Below are positions 16,801-23,848 of a stretch of DNA of 64,000 nt, piece by piece; position 1 is the first letter of the stretch, and each line of letters begins with the position of its first letter. The position numbers and the translations under genes are program-made. Source of the DNA: Onthovicinus sp900555545. GTDB taxonomy: Bacteria > Bacillota > Clostridia > Oscillospirales > Acutalibacteraceae. Under the pieces are notes generated by a model that worked only from the letters and a program-made list of their open reading frames with translations, was not told where the DNA came from and did not search any database. The stretch is taken from contig CASFPX010000006.1 of the NCBI GenBank assembly GCA_949296915.1, forward strand, positions 62,001 to 126,000. The letters run 5' to 3'.

Positions 16801-17577
16801 GGCGGAGAGGTTCTGCTGGCCGGCGACAAGCTGACGAGTGGAACAATCAAGGCGATGAATGGGATTGCGCTGGATTATATGATCCGTGCGACGGATACAG
16901 ACTACGCGATTGGTTCAGTTGCAGTGGGCGGCGAGCCGGTAGCAGAGGCGGCGGATCAGATGTACTACCTGCTCAACGCGGCGGCTGCGTCCAATCAGGC
17001 GGTTGATGTCAGCTTCCTGTACGATGGCAATTATAACGTGACAGTAAAAGTGGGTGAGAACGGCAGCGCGGATGCGGAGAGCATGAGCGTACACGCCGGT
17101 TCCACGGTAGAGATTACGTTCACGGCGGACGAGGGATATGTGATTGACACCTTGACGGTCAACGGTGAAGCAGTCGAAGCGGCGGCAGGCGAGAAGACCT
17201 ATGTCTGGACGGCGGGCGTGTATGGCGACATGGTGGTCGAAGCGGCCTTTGCTGAGGAGCCAACTGAGACCGACCCGACAGAGCCGACCGATCCTACAGA
17301 CCCAACTGAGCCGACTGATCCCATCGGACCCACAGAGCCCTCTGATCCGACGGAGCCCACAGAGCCCTCTGATCCGACGGAGCCCACAGAGCCCTCTGAG
17401 CCCACAACGGATGGGGATAGCACACAGGCTCCGGATACAACGGCTCCCGCTGGGGAGGGCGACACCCAGGGCGAAGACAGCAATGTCGCGACAGGTGATG
17501 CGACCCTTGCCGCAGTGGCAGGTGCGGCACTCTTGGCAGCTGGCGCGGTAATCGTTCTGGCTAAAAAGAGAAAGTAA
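13867..17577 (+). CDS. Very large secreted, wall-anchored surface protein
   Basis: About 1236 residues. An N-terminal Sec signal peptide (MKMRRWKRTLSAVLAG, cleavage likely after AWA) is followed by roughly 1000 acidic, Ala/Asp-rich, mostly helical residues that I cannot assign to a family. Near residues 1055-1130 comes a repeat resembling the InlB B-repeat/Flg_new type (VTVKVGENGSAD, then TFTADEGYVIDTLTVNGE). A Pro-Thr-Glu spacer of PTEPSDPTE units follows. The C-terminus is NVATGD, a hydrophobic helix and KKRK, a sortase-like signal without the usual proline. Start chosen at 13867: AAAGGAG at 11 nt and basic signal-peptide start. Probably an adhesin or structural surface protein. Confidence 0.8.
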   Translation: MKMRRWKRTLSAVLAGAMVVTSLSAALTAWAAEGDETEPERDPAVVAVEEKISDWYSTHRSKMYSAKEEDAQAREDARDAYEDVSKDVKALTEAQKLELNINNYVYWLYTVAEDVAHGHNEDTLKSLAIGDRVDSTSNLSAEVFEIAGALPASYQAAYDAYHAALTTPAYTDAEGEVFYLPDNDKANYKDNQTAQDLIAALNTAVSGLDMAGLEFAGRLRPYVANDTEKVERAGFYFACSTPTVTSYTAEDVFDYLGAYNFFMQQDLLGSGSTPASTFAYRDYVTRGGTSGAYTYTWAEGKSAQDYLDAFDAYAASFETDVVAPSRAALDILLPIMEKFDAYKGLTKAVTLTLDAGDGYYAGTPDEAAIREALEEVDALSDTAAVMYDFIGRSISEFKFAAQPQNVYTADTITPELAFTRYSRVNTRSLYYFNSDLKDYLTQLDLQTFIEDVNAADLDTLTDEQIEEFRARYLALGDFQSDVPAETFAKFKEMIKPAVGEDTFADDLASFAPHAIDKSKLTGSVVSVYGGTQYAVDALWSMVKSLLPSIAPDVDLTNGLDGLLEQYLYTDSIVEAIFDLYATLSHNTMDIGMMGMTLGDVISMVIAPDDLAGMLEEEKFAGAVEKINAIPAVTEEEEAQGVNELDKLAAVDFADADFGFTNGDRAGFVDALLAALRPITTILSPDATIIIIKLGVQMCDYVNADGEYITGVYGNLIPLLEQLGMNVPTTEEYAENYNRVLAETGSKNIAADEYIRPVIDALFEDVVDPIAADPLNALIDFLPRLAHVVEDSIAVENEDGSVSYTNILDTQVKAAIAQMGGTLGGLAGSLDLTEDAINAMIPDEISIPLNETTNLTLKLADIDWDMLADCATLSVVPSNSNANAYTLLRTGEAETVFTELFYYLYTALFGDPAADGGAQLNATIAAVKQLLGEDMSGLIDMMVTPMLANGKEDAYVNILQLVAGDYQSNVIDQTVTINAGGEVLLAGDKLTSGTIKAMNGIALDYMIRATDTDYAIGSVAVGGEPVAEAADQMYYLLNAAAASNQAVDVSFLYDGNYNVTVKVGENGSADAESMSVHAGSTVEITFTADEGYVIDTLTVNGEAVEAAAGEKTYVWTAGVYGDMVVEAAFAEEPTETDPTEPTDPTDPTEPTDPIGPTEPSDPTEPTEPSDPTEPTEPSEPTTDGDSTQAPDTTAPAGEGDTQGEDSNVATGDATLAAVAGAALLAAGAVIVLAKKRK
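17329..17400 (+). repeat. 27-bp minisatellite in the wall-protein gene
   Basis: Two perfect copies and one partial copy of a 27-bp unit encoding PTEPSDPTE, inside a longer degenerate PTD/PTEP-coding stretch (17270-17405). Typical of slippage-prone wall-spanning linkers; copy number may vary between strains. Confidence 0.85.
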
Positions 17578-17613
17578 TAAGCCCTTTCCCTTTCAAAAAG
17601 AAGCTATAAATCG

Positions 17614-17646
17614 AAAATCCGCCCCGGTTTTGCCGGGGCGGATTTT
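17614..17646. terminator. Strong bidirectional terminator
   Basis: Perfect 14-bp stem AAAATCCGCCCCGG/CCGGGGCGGATTTT between the convergent wall-protein and pflA genes. Confidence 0.88.
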
Positions 17647-17661
17647 CGTCGTAAAAGTCAT

Positions 17662-18444
17662 TTATGTGGCGTTTTGTTCCGCAGCCTCCTGCTGGCGGAT
17701 CCGCTCCTCACGGTAGGCCCGGAGGATCGTTTTACGTGCTTGGGCAGCTACGGATTTATCCAATGCCGGAATCCCCTCCAGCGGATAGGGAATGCCAAGT
17801 TCTTTGTATTTGTTGACACCCATTGTGTGATAGGGGAGCACGTCGAGCGCCTTCACATTGCGCAGGCCGGCCATAAATTCCCCCAGCCGGCGCTGCTCAT
17901 CCGGGTCGTCTGTATAGCCCTCCACGATCACATGCCGGATCCAGACCGTCAACTTTTTGCCCGCCTGGTGGCGCTCATTTAAATACCGCGCAAAGTCGAG
18001 GATCGCGGCGTTGGAGTGACCGGTAAGTTCGCGGTGTTTGTCGTCGTCAATTTCCTTGATATCCAGCATTACAAGGTCCGTCACGTCCAGCAGGCGGTCG
18101 AGCTTTTCCGTGTGGCCGCGGCGGAAGGTGATGCCAGAGGTGTCCAGGCAGGTGTGGATGTTCTTGCGTTTGGCTTTGGCAAACAGCTCTGTGACAAATT
18201 CTGTTTGCAGCAGGGGTTCCCCCCCGGTAACAGTGATGCCGCCCTCCCGGTAAAAGGGGGCGTTCTTTTCGTACTGTGACAGCAGATCCTCGGCAGTCAC
18301 CGGTTTCCCGCCGTCCGTACGCCAGGTGTCCGGGTTATGGCAGTACAGGCATCGCATGGGGCACCCCTGCATAAAGATGACAAAACGGATCCCCGGCCCG
18401 TCTACCGTACCAAAGCTCTCTGTAGAATGAATATAACCGATCAA
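17662..18444 (-). CDS. pflA: Pyruvate formate-lyase activating enzyme (radical SAM)
   Basis: About 260 residues. Radical-SAM cluster motif CPMRCLYCHNPD (CxxxCxxC) near residue 27, preceded by the family's ESFGTVDGPGIRFVIFMQG, and ITVTGGEPLLQ for SAM binding. It uses reductive SAM cleavage to abstract hydrogen from the radical glycine of pyruvate formate-lyase. Its natural partner here is the glycyl-radical subunit encoded at 20162-20404. TTG at 18444 has GGAGG at 8 nt and gives an N-terminus (IGYIHSTESFG) like known homologues; GTG at 18453 overlaps that ribosome site. Two unrelated genes separate it from the lyase genes. Confidence 0.93.
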   Translation of the reverse strand: MIGYIHSTESFGTVDGPGIRFVIFMQGCPMRCLYCHNPDTWRTDGGKPVTAEDLLSQYEKNAPFYREGGITVTGGEPLLQTEFVTELFAKAKRKNIHTCLDTSGITFRRGHTEKLDRLLDVTDLVMLDIKEIDDDKHRELTGHSNAAILDFARYLNERHQAGKKLTVWIRHVIVEGYTDDPDEQRRLGEFMAGLRNVKALDVLPYHTMGVNKYKELGIPYPLEGIPALDKSVAAQARKTILRAYREERIRQQEAAEQNAT

Positions 18445-18598
18445 TGTGCACACCTCCCAGGCAGGATTGGCAGAGGCGGGTATACCAGGATGGTGCCTCT
18501 GCCATTCTGTTACTATTATATCAAAAAAAGTGGAGAGTTAAAAGGTCCGGGTGTAGAATGTCCCGGGTAGTGCGCGGCTATCCCCCTGTTGGGGCGCT

Positions 18599-19096
18599 TC
18601 ATTTTGCTGCATTCAAATTTTTGGCATAATATAAGACCAACGTGCCCTCTTCCAGCTCGGATGTCACAAGCTCACCATATCCCCAGTGCAAGTAGATGGC
18701 CAGATTCCGTGTCTCGCGTGCCTCCACACCGATGGTCAGGCGGGTATAGCCATGTTCGGCAGCATATTGCTCCATCATGCGGACCAGTGCCGAGATATGA
18801 CCCTTACCCTCGTGCTTTTTCCGGATGCGCAGGGCGTTGATGTTGGCGGTACGGTGTCCGTCGGCGAGTTGCGTCCTCCCCCGGATGGCGCTACACTGCG
18901 GGGAAAAGAGCAGCGTTCCTTCGCCGACCGGTCTGCCGTTGTGAATCACAACAAAGGTCGCGCCCATACCGTTGCGATTGTACCCGATATATTCCGCTTC
19001 CCACGCGATCCATTGGGGATCGCCGTGGTGGTCGGCGATACTGCTATCCCAGATGGATTTCAGATCCTCCGGTGCCGCCTTCCGGTATTGATACAT
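18599..19096 (-). CDS. GNAT family N-acetyltransferase
   Basis: A 165-residue acetyltransferase-fold protein. Motif A is around INALRIRKKHEGKGHISALV, a slightly degenerate RxxGxG/A acetyl-CoA loop, followed by RLTIGVEARETRNLAIYLHW, the usual motif B. The acceptor is unknown. It lies 14 nt behind the kinase-like gene and is likely cotranscribed with it. Confidence 0.83.
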   Translation of the reverse strand: MYQYRKAAPEDLKSIWDSSIADHHGDPQWIAWEAEYIGYNRNGMGATFVVIHNGRPVGEGTLLFSPQCSAIRGRTQLADGHRTANINALRIRKKHEGKGHISALVRMMEQYAAEHGYTRLTIGVEARETRNLAIYLHWGYGELVTSELEEGTLVLYYAKNLNAAK

Positions 19097-19110
19097 TGGA
19101 TTGCACCCCT

Positions 19111-20019
19111 TTATCTTTTCAAAAGTTCCAGCGCCTTTCTGCCGTAGCGCAGAAAGGCCCTCTTATCGCAGTACCCCACGTTTAGATAGTGCTTGACGTC
19201 GTCCCAGAAGCGGTAGTAATACTTTTTGGCATCAAAGTTGTCGCTCAGCTTCACCTTTTTTGCGTAGTTTTCCAGCAGATGGTAAAAGTTGCCGTTGCTG
19301 TTTTCCAGCTGGAACAGCTCGAACTCCCGGTCGGCAAAGCAGGATCCGAACGGGTCGATCATCCCGGTCAGCCGTTCCGTCTGTGGATCGACCATCAGGT
19401 TCCACAAGTTGTAATCCCCGTGGATCAGATGGCTCTCCCGCACGGGGGTGCTAAAAAACTGCGGGAAGAGCTTGTAGAGTTCGTTGGCCAAACCGATGAT
19501 TTTTTGGTTGATTTTAGAGTCCATCAGCGACCGATGCATGGGGGCGATCAGACTGTGATAATATGCCTCCCAGCTGGGAGAAAATTCCCCAGCAATATAG
19601 TCCCCAAATCCTTCGGAGCCCGTGACCGCATGGATCGCCAGCAAGTTATCGATAATCTGGTCGGCAAATCGCTCCCGGCGCGCCGCATCCCTGATTTTGA
19701 TCCTGCCGGCATTGACGCCGGGCAGGTGTTCCATCAGCAGGGTATCAAAGCGGCCGTTGCCACTTTTAGGGAGCTCTGCGATGATCTCGGGGACGTGGAT
19801 CAGCGCATATTTACGCAACATCTCGAGCTGCCGGGCCTCGCGCTCCATGCAGCCCTCCTGCTTATAGACCTTTGCGATCAGGCGCTTTCCATCGTGCTCC
19901 ACGAGGTAGACGTATCCATAAAATCCCTGGTTGATCTGTTGGACAGCGTTCCAAGCAATATGATTATGCGATAGGATACCTTTCAGCAGATTGCACCTCG
20001 CGTGCTTTTTTAAATCCAT
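19111..20019 (-). CDS. Aminoglycoside phosphotransferase/fructosamine kinase-like protein
   Basis: A 302-residue protein-kinase-like fold. The catalytic loop HGDYNLWNLMV (residues 200-210) has the HxDxxxxN signature; Mg2+-binding IDPFGS follows at 221-226; RLIAKVYKQEG (47-57) supplies the ATP-binding Lys. Such proteins phosphorylate small molecules such as aminoglycosides, choline, homoserine or sugars on amines. No resistance gene signature is evident. It forms a pair with the downstream GNAT gene. Confidence 0.82.
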   Translation of the reverse strand: MDLKKHARCNLLKGILSHNHIAWNAVQQINQGFYGYVYLVEHDGKRLIAKVYKQEGCMEREARQLEMLRKYALIHVPEIIAELPKSGNGRFDTLLMEHLPGVNAGRIKIRDAARRERFADQIIDNLLAIHAVTGSEGFGDYIAGEFSPSWEAYYHSLIAPMHRSLMDSKINQKIIGLANELYKLFPQFFSTPVRESHLIHGDYNLWNLMVDPQTERLTGMIDPFGSCFADREFELFQLENSNGNFYHLLENYAKKVKLSDNFDAKKYYYRFWDDVKHYLNVGYCDKRAFLRYGRKALELLKR

Positions 20020-20113
20020 TGCATATTCCCCGTTTCCCCGGACTTTACCGTTATTCTATCATACATCGCGGGGGCGATCAAGCGCGTGATAAACTTTGAA
20101 TAAAAAAGTAAAA

Positions 20114-20144
20114 ACCCCGAAATCTGATTGACAGACTTCGGGGT
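20114..20144 (-). terminator. Terminator of the pyruvate formate-lyase operon
   Basis: ACCCCGAA...TTCGGGGT with an inner TCTG/CAGA stem, followed on the minus strand by TTTTTACTTTTTT; 18 nt after the radical-subunit stop. Confidence 0.88.
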
Positions 20145-20161
20145 CTTCTATGGCTGGAAAC

Positions 20162-20404
20162 TTACATCTCCGTGTGGAAGGTACGGGAGATGACCTCATC
20201 CTGCTGCTCCTTGGTCAGCTTGATGAAGTTGACCGCATAGCCGGAAACACGGATGGTCAGCTGCGGGTATTTCTCCGGATGCTTCTGCGCGTCAAGGAGC
20301 GTCTCCTTGGAGAAGACGTTGACGTTCAGGTGATGGCCGCCCTCTTCGGCGTATCCGTCGAGCATGGAGACCAGGTTGTCGATTTGCTGCTGTGTTGCAC
20401 TCAT
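20162..20404 (-). CDS. grcA: Autonomous glycyl-radical subunit (GrcA/YfiD-type) of pyruvate formate-lyase
   Basis: An 80-residue protein that aligns with the last ~75 residues of full-length PflB: LVSMLDGYAEEGGHHLNVNV, HPEKYPQLT, and the radical motif IRVSGYAVNF with Gly55 as the radical-bearing residue. In Escherichia coli, GrcA is a spare part that rescues oxygen-cleaved PflB. Here the adjacent lyase gene lacks this domain altogether, so this protein is probably an obligate subunit. AAAGGAG precedes the ATG at 8 nt. Last gene of the operon, before a strong terminator. Confidence 0.93.
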   Translation of the reverse strand: MSATQQQIDNLVSMLDGYAEEGGHHLNVNVFSKETLLDAQKHPEKYPQLTIRVSGYAVNFIKLTKEQQDEVISRTFHTEM

Positions 20405-20457
20405 GTTAAAAACTCCTTTGCTGTAAGGTAAAATGTCAATAGGATCAGTTGTGGGCG

Positions 20458-20664
20458 CTATTCGTCACGGTCCAGCCCCTCGTGGAGCGTGGGTGTGCAG
20501 CACGCCATGTTATTGCCCTGACAGACGACGGAATTCGTTGTTTCCACGCTCTTGACGCGCACATTCGAATCGCCGTCCACGGTCACATTCATATGGCCGC
20601 CGCCATTTGCCATAAACTGGTCAATCGTGTTGATCAGATCATCGATTGTCTGTTTGTTATCCAT
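20458..20664 (-). CDS. Small Cys-rich protein resembling the start of the glycyl-radical domain
   Basis: A 68-residue protein. Residues 6-30 (TIDDLINTIDQFMANGGGHM and on to NVTV) match the N-terminal part of the neighbouring radical subunit (QIDNLVSMLDGYAEEGGHHL and on to NVNV). After that it diverges: no RVSGYAV glycine, but a tail with VVCQGNNMACCTPTLHEG (three Cys, one His). Its ATG overlaps the lyase stop codon (TAATG), and no good ribosome site is visible, so it should be translationally coupled to the catalytic subunit. It may be an assembly, protection or metal-binding accessory; function unknown. Confidence 0.78.
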   Translation of the reverse strand: MDNKQTIDDLINTIDQFMANGGGHMNVTVDGDSNVRVKSVETTNSVVCQGNNMACCTPTLHEGLDRDE

Positions 20665-22727
20665 TACGCTTCACTGTCCGTTGTATCAAGATCAAGCTCC
20701 GCATCCACATCCAGATCTCCGGCGAACACGGCCATATCCTTGCCCAGTGCGCCCGGGATGATGGAGAACGTGTTGGAGATACCGTCCTGCGCGGCGCTGA
20801 AGGGCAGCTTGGCGACGGAGGCCAGGCTCGCCACAGCACCGTGGGAATCGCGGTGATGCATCGGGTTCGCACCCGGGGCAAACGCCTCGCCGCCTTTACG
20901 GCCGTCCGGCGTGGAGCCGGTATTTTTGCCGTATACCACGTTGGAGGTGATCGTCAGGATGGAAGTGGTCGGGATACCACCGCGGTAGGTGTGGTTGCCG
21001 CGCACGTAGCTCATGAAGGTATTTACGATATCAACGGCAATCTGGTCCACGCGGTCGTCGTCGTTGCCGTATTTCGGGAAGTCGCCCTCAACCTCGTAGT
21101 CGACGACGACGCCGTTCTCATCGCGGATGCACTTGACCTTGGCGTACTTGATCGCGGAGAGAGAGTCCGCCACAACGGAGAGACCGGCGATGCCGGTTGC
21201 AAACCAGCGGGTGACCTTCTTATCATGCAGGGCCATCTGTAACCGTTCATAGCAGTACTTATCGTGCATGTAGTGGATGATGTTCAGGGCGTTGACGTAT
21301 ACCTGCGCCAGCCACTTCATCATATCCTTATACTTATCCATAACATCGTCATAGTCCAGATAGTCGCCGACGACGGGGCGGTACTTTGGGCCGACCTGTT
21401 TTTTCGTGATCTCATCCACGCCGCCGTTGATGGCGTACAGCAGGCATTTGGCCAGGTTGGCGCGAGCGCCAAAGAACTGCATCTCCTTGCCAATGCGCAT
21501 GGAGGATACGCAGCAGGCAATCGCATAATCATCGCCGTGGGTCACGCGCATGAGGTCGTCGTTCTCATACTGGATGGAGGAGGACTCAATGGAGGTCTTC
21601 GCACAGAAGCGCTTGAAGTTCTCCGGCAGGCGGGTGCTCCACAGCACGGTCAGGTTCGGCTCCGGGGAGGTGCCAAGGTTCTGCAGCGTGTGCAGGTAGC
21701 GGAAGGACATCTTGGTGACCATGTGGCGGCCGTCGATGCCGATGCCGCCGATGGACTCGGTGACCCACTGCGGATCGCCGCTGAAGAGCTCATTGTACTC
21801 GGGGGTACGGGCAAATTTGACCAGACGCAGCTTCATGATAAAGTGGTCGACAAACTCCTGAATCTGCTCCTCGGTATATACGCCGTTCTCCAGGTCGCGC
21901 TGGGCATAGATATCCAGGAAAGTGGAGGTGCGTCCCAAGCTCATCGCCGCGCCATTCTGCTCCTTGACTGCGGCCAAGTAGCCAAAGTACAGCCACTGAA
22001 TGGCCTCTTTGGTGTCCTTCGCCGGGCGGGAGATATCATAGCCGTAGATCTCGCCGAGCTTTTTCAGCTCCTGCAGCGCGCGGATCTGCTCGGAGAGCTC
22101 CTCGCGCTCCCGGATCACGTCGGAGTACATGATCACGCGAGTGGTATCTTTCTGATGCTGCTTGTCCTCGATCAGGCGGTCCACACCGTACAGCGCCACG
22201 CGGCGGTAGTCGCCGATGATACGGCCGCGGCCGTAGGCGTCCGGCAGGCCGGTGATGATGTGGCTGGAACGGCAGGCGCGCATCTCGGGGGTATAGACGT
22301 CGAACACGCCGGCGTTATGGGTCTTACGGTGTGTCGTGAAGAACTCTTTGATCTCGGGATCGATTTCGTAACCGTTCTGCGCGCAGGCCTTTTCTGCCAT
22401 GCGGATACCGCCGTAGGGCTGCAGGGAGCGCTTGAAGGGCTTGTCGGTCTGGAAGCCAACGATCGTCTCAAGGTCCTTATTCAGGTAGGCGGCCGGATGA
22501 GAGGTGATCGTGGAAATCACTTTTGTGTCCATATCCAGCACGCCGCCGGCTTCGCGCTCCTGCTTAGAGAGCTCCATCACCTGATCCCACAGCTTGGTGG
22601 TGTTCTCCGTCGGGCCTACCAGGAAGGAATCATCCCCGTCGTAAGGGGTGTAGTTTTTCTGGATAAAATCGCGTACATTGATCTCTTTCTCCCACACGCC
22701 GTGGGAGAAGCCCTGCCATTCGTTCAT
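20664..22727 (-). CDS. pflB: Pyruvate formate-lyase catalytic subunit lacking the glycyl-radical domain
   Basis: 687 residues versus about 760 for standard PflB. The catalytic pair ACC (Cys405-Cys406) is intact in YAIACCVSSMRIGKEMQFFG, as are the substrate-pocket segments and KTGNTPDGR-like NTGSTPDGRKGG. The chain follows PflB closely to NTFSIIPGALGKD, then ends in a short acidic tail (DLDVDAELDLDTTDSEA) exactly where the radical domain should begin. That domain is encoded separately at 20162-20404. It converts pyruvate and CoA to acetyl-CoA and formate. Start at 22727 has GAGGAGGT at 5 nt. Confidence 0.93.
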   Translation of the reverse strand: MNEWQGFSHGVWEKEINVRDFIQKNYTPYDGDDSFLVGPTENTTKLWDQVMELSKQEREAGGVLDMDTKVISTITSHPAAYLNKDLETIVGFQTDKPFKRSLQPYGGIRMAEKACAQNGYEIDPEIKEFFTTHRKTHNAGVFDVYTPEMRACRSSHIITGLPDAYGRGRIIGDYRRVALYGVDRLIEDKQHQKDTTRVIMYSDVIREREELSEQIRALQELKKLGEIYGYDISRPAKDTKEAIQWLYFGYLAAVKEQNGAAMSLGRTSTFLDIYAQRDLENGVYTEEQIQEFVDHFIMKLRLVKFARTPEYNELFSGDPQWVTESIGGIGIDGRHMVTKMSFRYLHTLQNLGTSPEPNLTVLWSTRLPENFKRFCAKTSIESSSIQYENDDLMRVTHGDDYAIACCVSSMRIGKEMQFFGARANLAKCLLYAINGGVDEITKKQVGPKYRPVVGDYLDYDDVMDKYKDMMKWLAQVYVNALNIIHYMHDKYCYERLQMALHDKKVTRWFATGIAGLSVVADSLSAIKYAKVKCIRDENGVVVDYEVEGDFPKYGNDDDRVDQIAVDIVNTFMSYVRGNHTYRGGIPTTSILTITSNVVYGKNTGSTPDGRKGGEAFAPGANPMHHRDSHGAVASLASVAKLPFSAAQDGISNTFSIIPGALGKDMAVFAGDLDVDAELDLDTTDSEA

Positions 22728-22751
22728 AGGGTACCTCCTCAAGGATCTGAC

Positions 22752-22767
22752 TGCCGCTCTTGCGGCA
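22752..22767 (-). other. Small stem-loop in the pfl leader
   Basis: TGCCGC-N4-GCGGCA in the ~75-nt untranslated leader between the pfl promoter and start codon. It may stabilise the message. No T-run, so not a terminator. Confidence 0.5.
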
Positions 22768-22807
22768 CAATTGTTATCAATCGGTTGCTTTCATATAACC
22801 TGGTATC

Positions 22808-22837
22808 ATTATAAGAGATTGTGCACGGGAAAGTCAA
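22808..22837 (-). promoter_or_regulatory. Promoter of the pyruvate formate-lyase operon
   Basis: Minus-strand TTGACT (22837-22832), 18-bp spacer, TATAAT (22813-22808). The remaining 22838-23060 stretch upstream is AT-rich with no gene recognised. Confidence 0.78.
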
Positions 22838-23060
22838 TAATAATTCCTAATAAAAAACTGGGGATTTGACAGGAATCTTTTATGGATTAATAAATCCTTC
22901 TGCGCATATATTGGGCTTATTTTTAAAATTCATACTATATATTGTTAAAAATGCGATTTTGATATTGCCGTGGTTTTAGGAAAATGAGAGGGGCGAATAG
23001 AGAAAAAAGCTTCTAATTCGATGGCAATTGTGTATACATTTGCTATAATGCTATTAAAGG

Positions 23061-23086
23061 GCCCCGCGTACAAAAAAACGCGGGGC
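23061..23086 (-). terminator. GC-rich hairpin after the membrane-protein genes
   Basis: GCCCCGCGT/ACGCGGGGC, 9 nt behind the stop of the minus-strand gene; the T-run is in the loop rather than after the stem, so termination strength is uncertain. Confidence 0.55.
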
Positions 23087-23094
23087 AGGGGCGG

Positions 23095-23826
23095 TTATTG
23101 CTCATTTATAAATTGCTTTTTTAATGTGTGCCGGTACAGCGCGGTGTCCACGATCATTAACAGGACAGTTACACCCAGGGAAAATGTCATAATGAGTGTC
23201 TCTAGGGCTCCGCCGGGGTCATGTACATCATAAGCACCGCCTGCAAATGGCATGGAACACCAGAAAAACGTGGCGAGATAGCCGGGGATTCCAACCCAAG
23301 GGGAGAGCATGGGCGAAGGTGCGGAGACGGGCCAGTCGGATATCCGGAGGATGACTAGAAGAACCAGCAGGAGGACGGCCATTGCAATTGATCCGAAAAG
23401 CATTAAGACATAAGCCTCCGTTCCCTTTAAGGTGAATATTCCGATGAATCCACATCCGGGTATGACCAGGGCGAGCGTGAGAAACAGATAGGTGACGGTT
23501 CCGCGGATCCGGTTCAGATGATACTGCTCGCGAATGGCAACGATCATAAATAGTAGGATGGCCAAGAATGTCAAAAAGACGGGAATCATCATCCAGTAGC
23601 TGAACTCTTCGTTGAATTGCGTTTGCATCTTGTAGGCAGGGAGTTCCGTGGAAAACAGATCTGGATATTCCTCTTTCTGTTGATCTTCTAACAACTCATA
23701 GTATTCATTGACGCGGGTGCGCACAATTTGACCGATGTAGCAGAGGGTGGAAAAAACAACGGCAAGGATTGTGGTAACGGTCATCCAGCGGCACCGGAAG
23801 GAAGCTTTGCAGGAACGTGATGACAT
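23095..23826 (-). CDS. Multi-pass membrane protein, paralogue of its neighbour (A)
   Basis: A 243-residue protein with about six predicted membrane helices: one near the N-terminus, an extracellular region rich in Tyr/Glu (residues 40-70), four central helices and one near the end. The segment SPMLSPWVGIPGYLATFF is shared almost exactly with the next gene (SPMFSPWIGIPGYIALFF), and the overall layout matches, so the two are tandem duplicates. GGAGGT precedes the ATG. No family recognised and no enzymatic motif; function unknown. Confidence 0.72.
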   Translation of the reverse strand: MSSRSCKASFRCRWMTVTTILAVVFSTLCYIGQIVRTRVNEYYELLEDQQKEEYPDLFSTELPAYKMQTQFNEEFSYWMMIPVFLTFLAILLFMIVAIREQYHLNRIRGTVTYLFLTLALVIPGCGFIGIFTLKGTEAYVLMLFGSIAMAVLLLVLLVILRISDWPVSAPSPMLSPWVGIPGYLATFFWCSMPFAGGAYDVHDPGGALETLIMTFSLGVTVLLMIVDTALYRHTLKKQFINEQ

Positions 23827-23848
23827 TGTGAATACCTCCTTTGGCTAC

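Noticed and set aside
17270..17405. CRISPR-like tandem repeats
   Set aside because: Repeats are contiguous, in frame and encode PTEPSDPTE; there are no spacers, and no cas genes in the window.
17199..17483. Gly-Ser-Val repeat frame on the minus strand
   Set aside because: It is the antisense reading of the PTEPSDPTE minisatellite, not a gene.
18599..20019. Antibiotic resistance cassette (acetyltransferase plus phosphotransferase)
   Set aside because: Both proteins have only generic family motifs and chromosomal composition, with no mobile element around; resistance cannot be supported.
21264..22814. 516-codon open frame on the plus strand
   Set aside because: Fully antisense to the pyruvate formate-lyase gene, low-complexity hydrophobic/Leu-Val-Gly composition typical of a shadow frame, no ribosome site.
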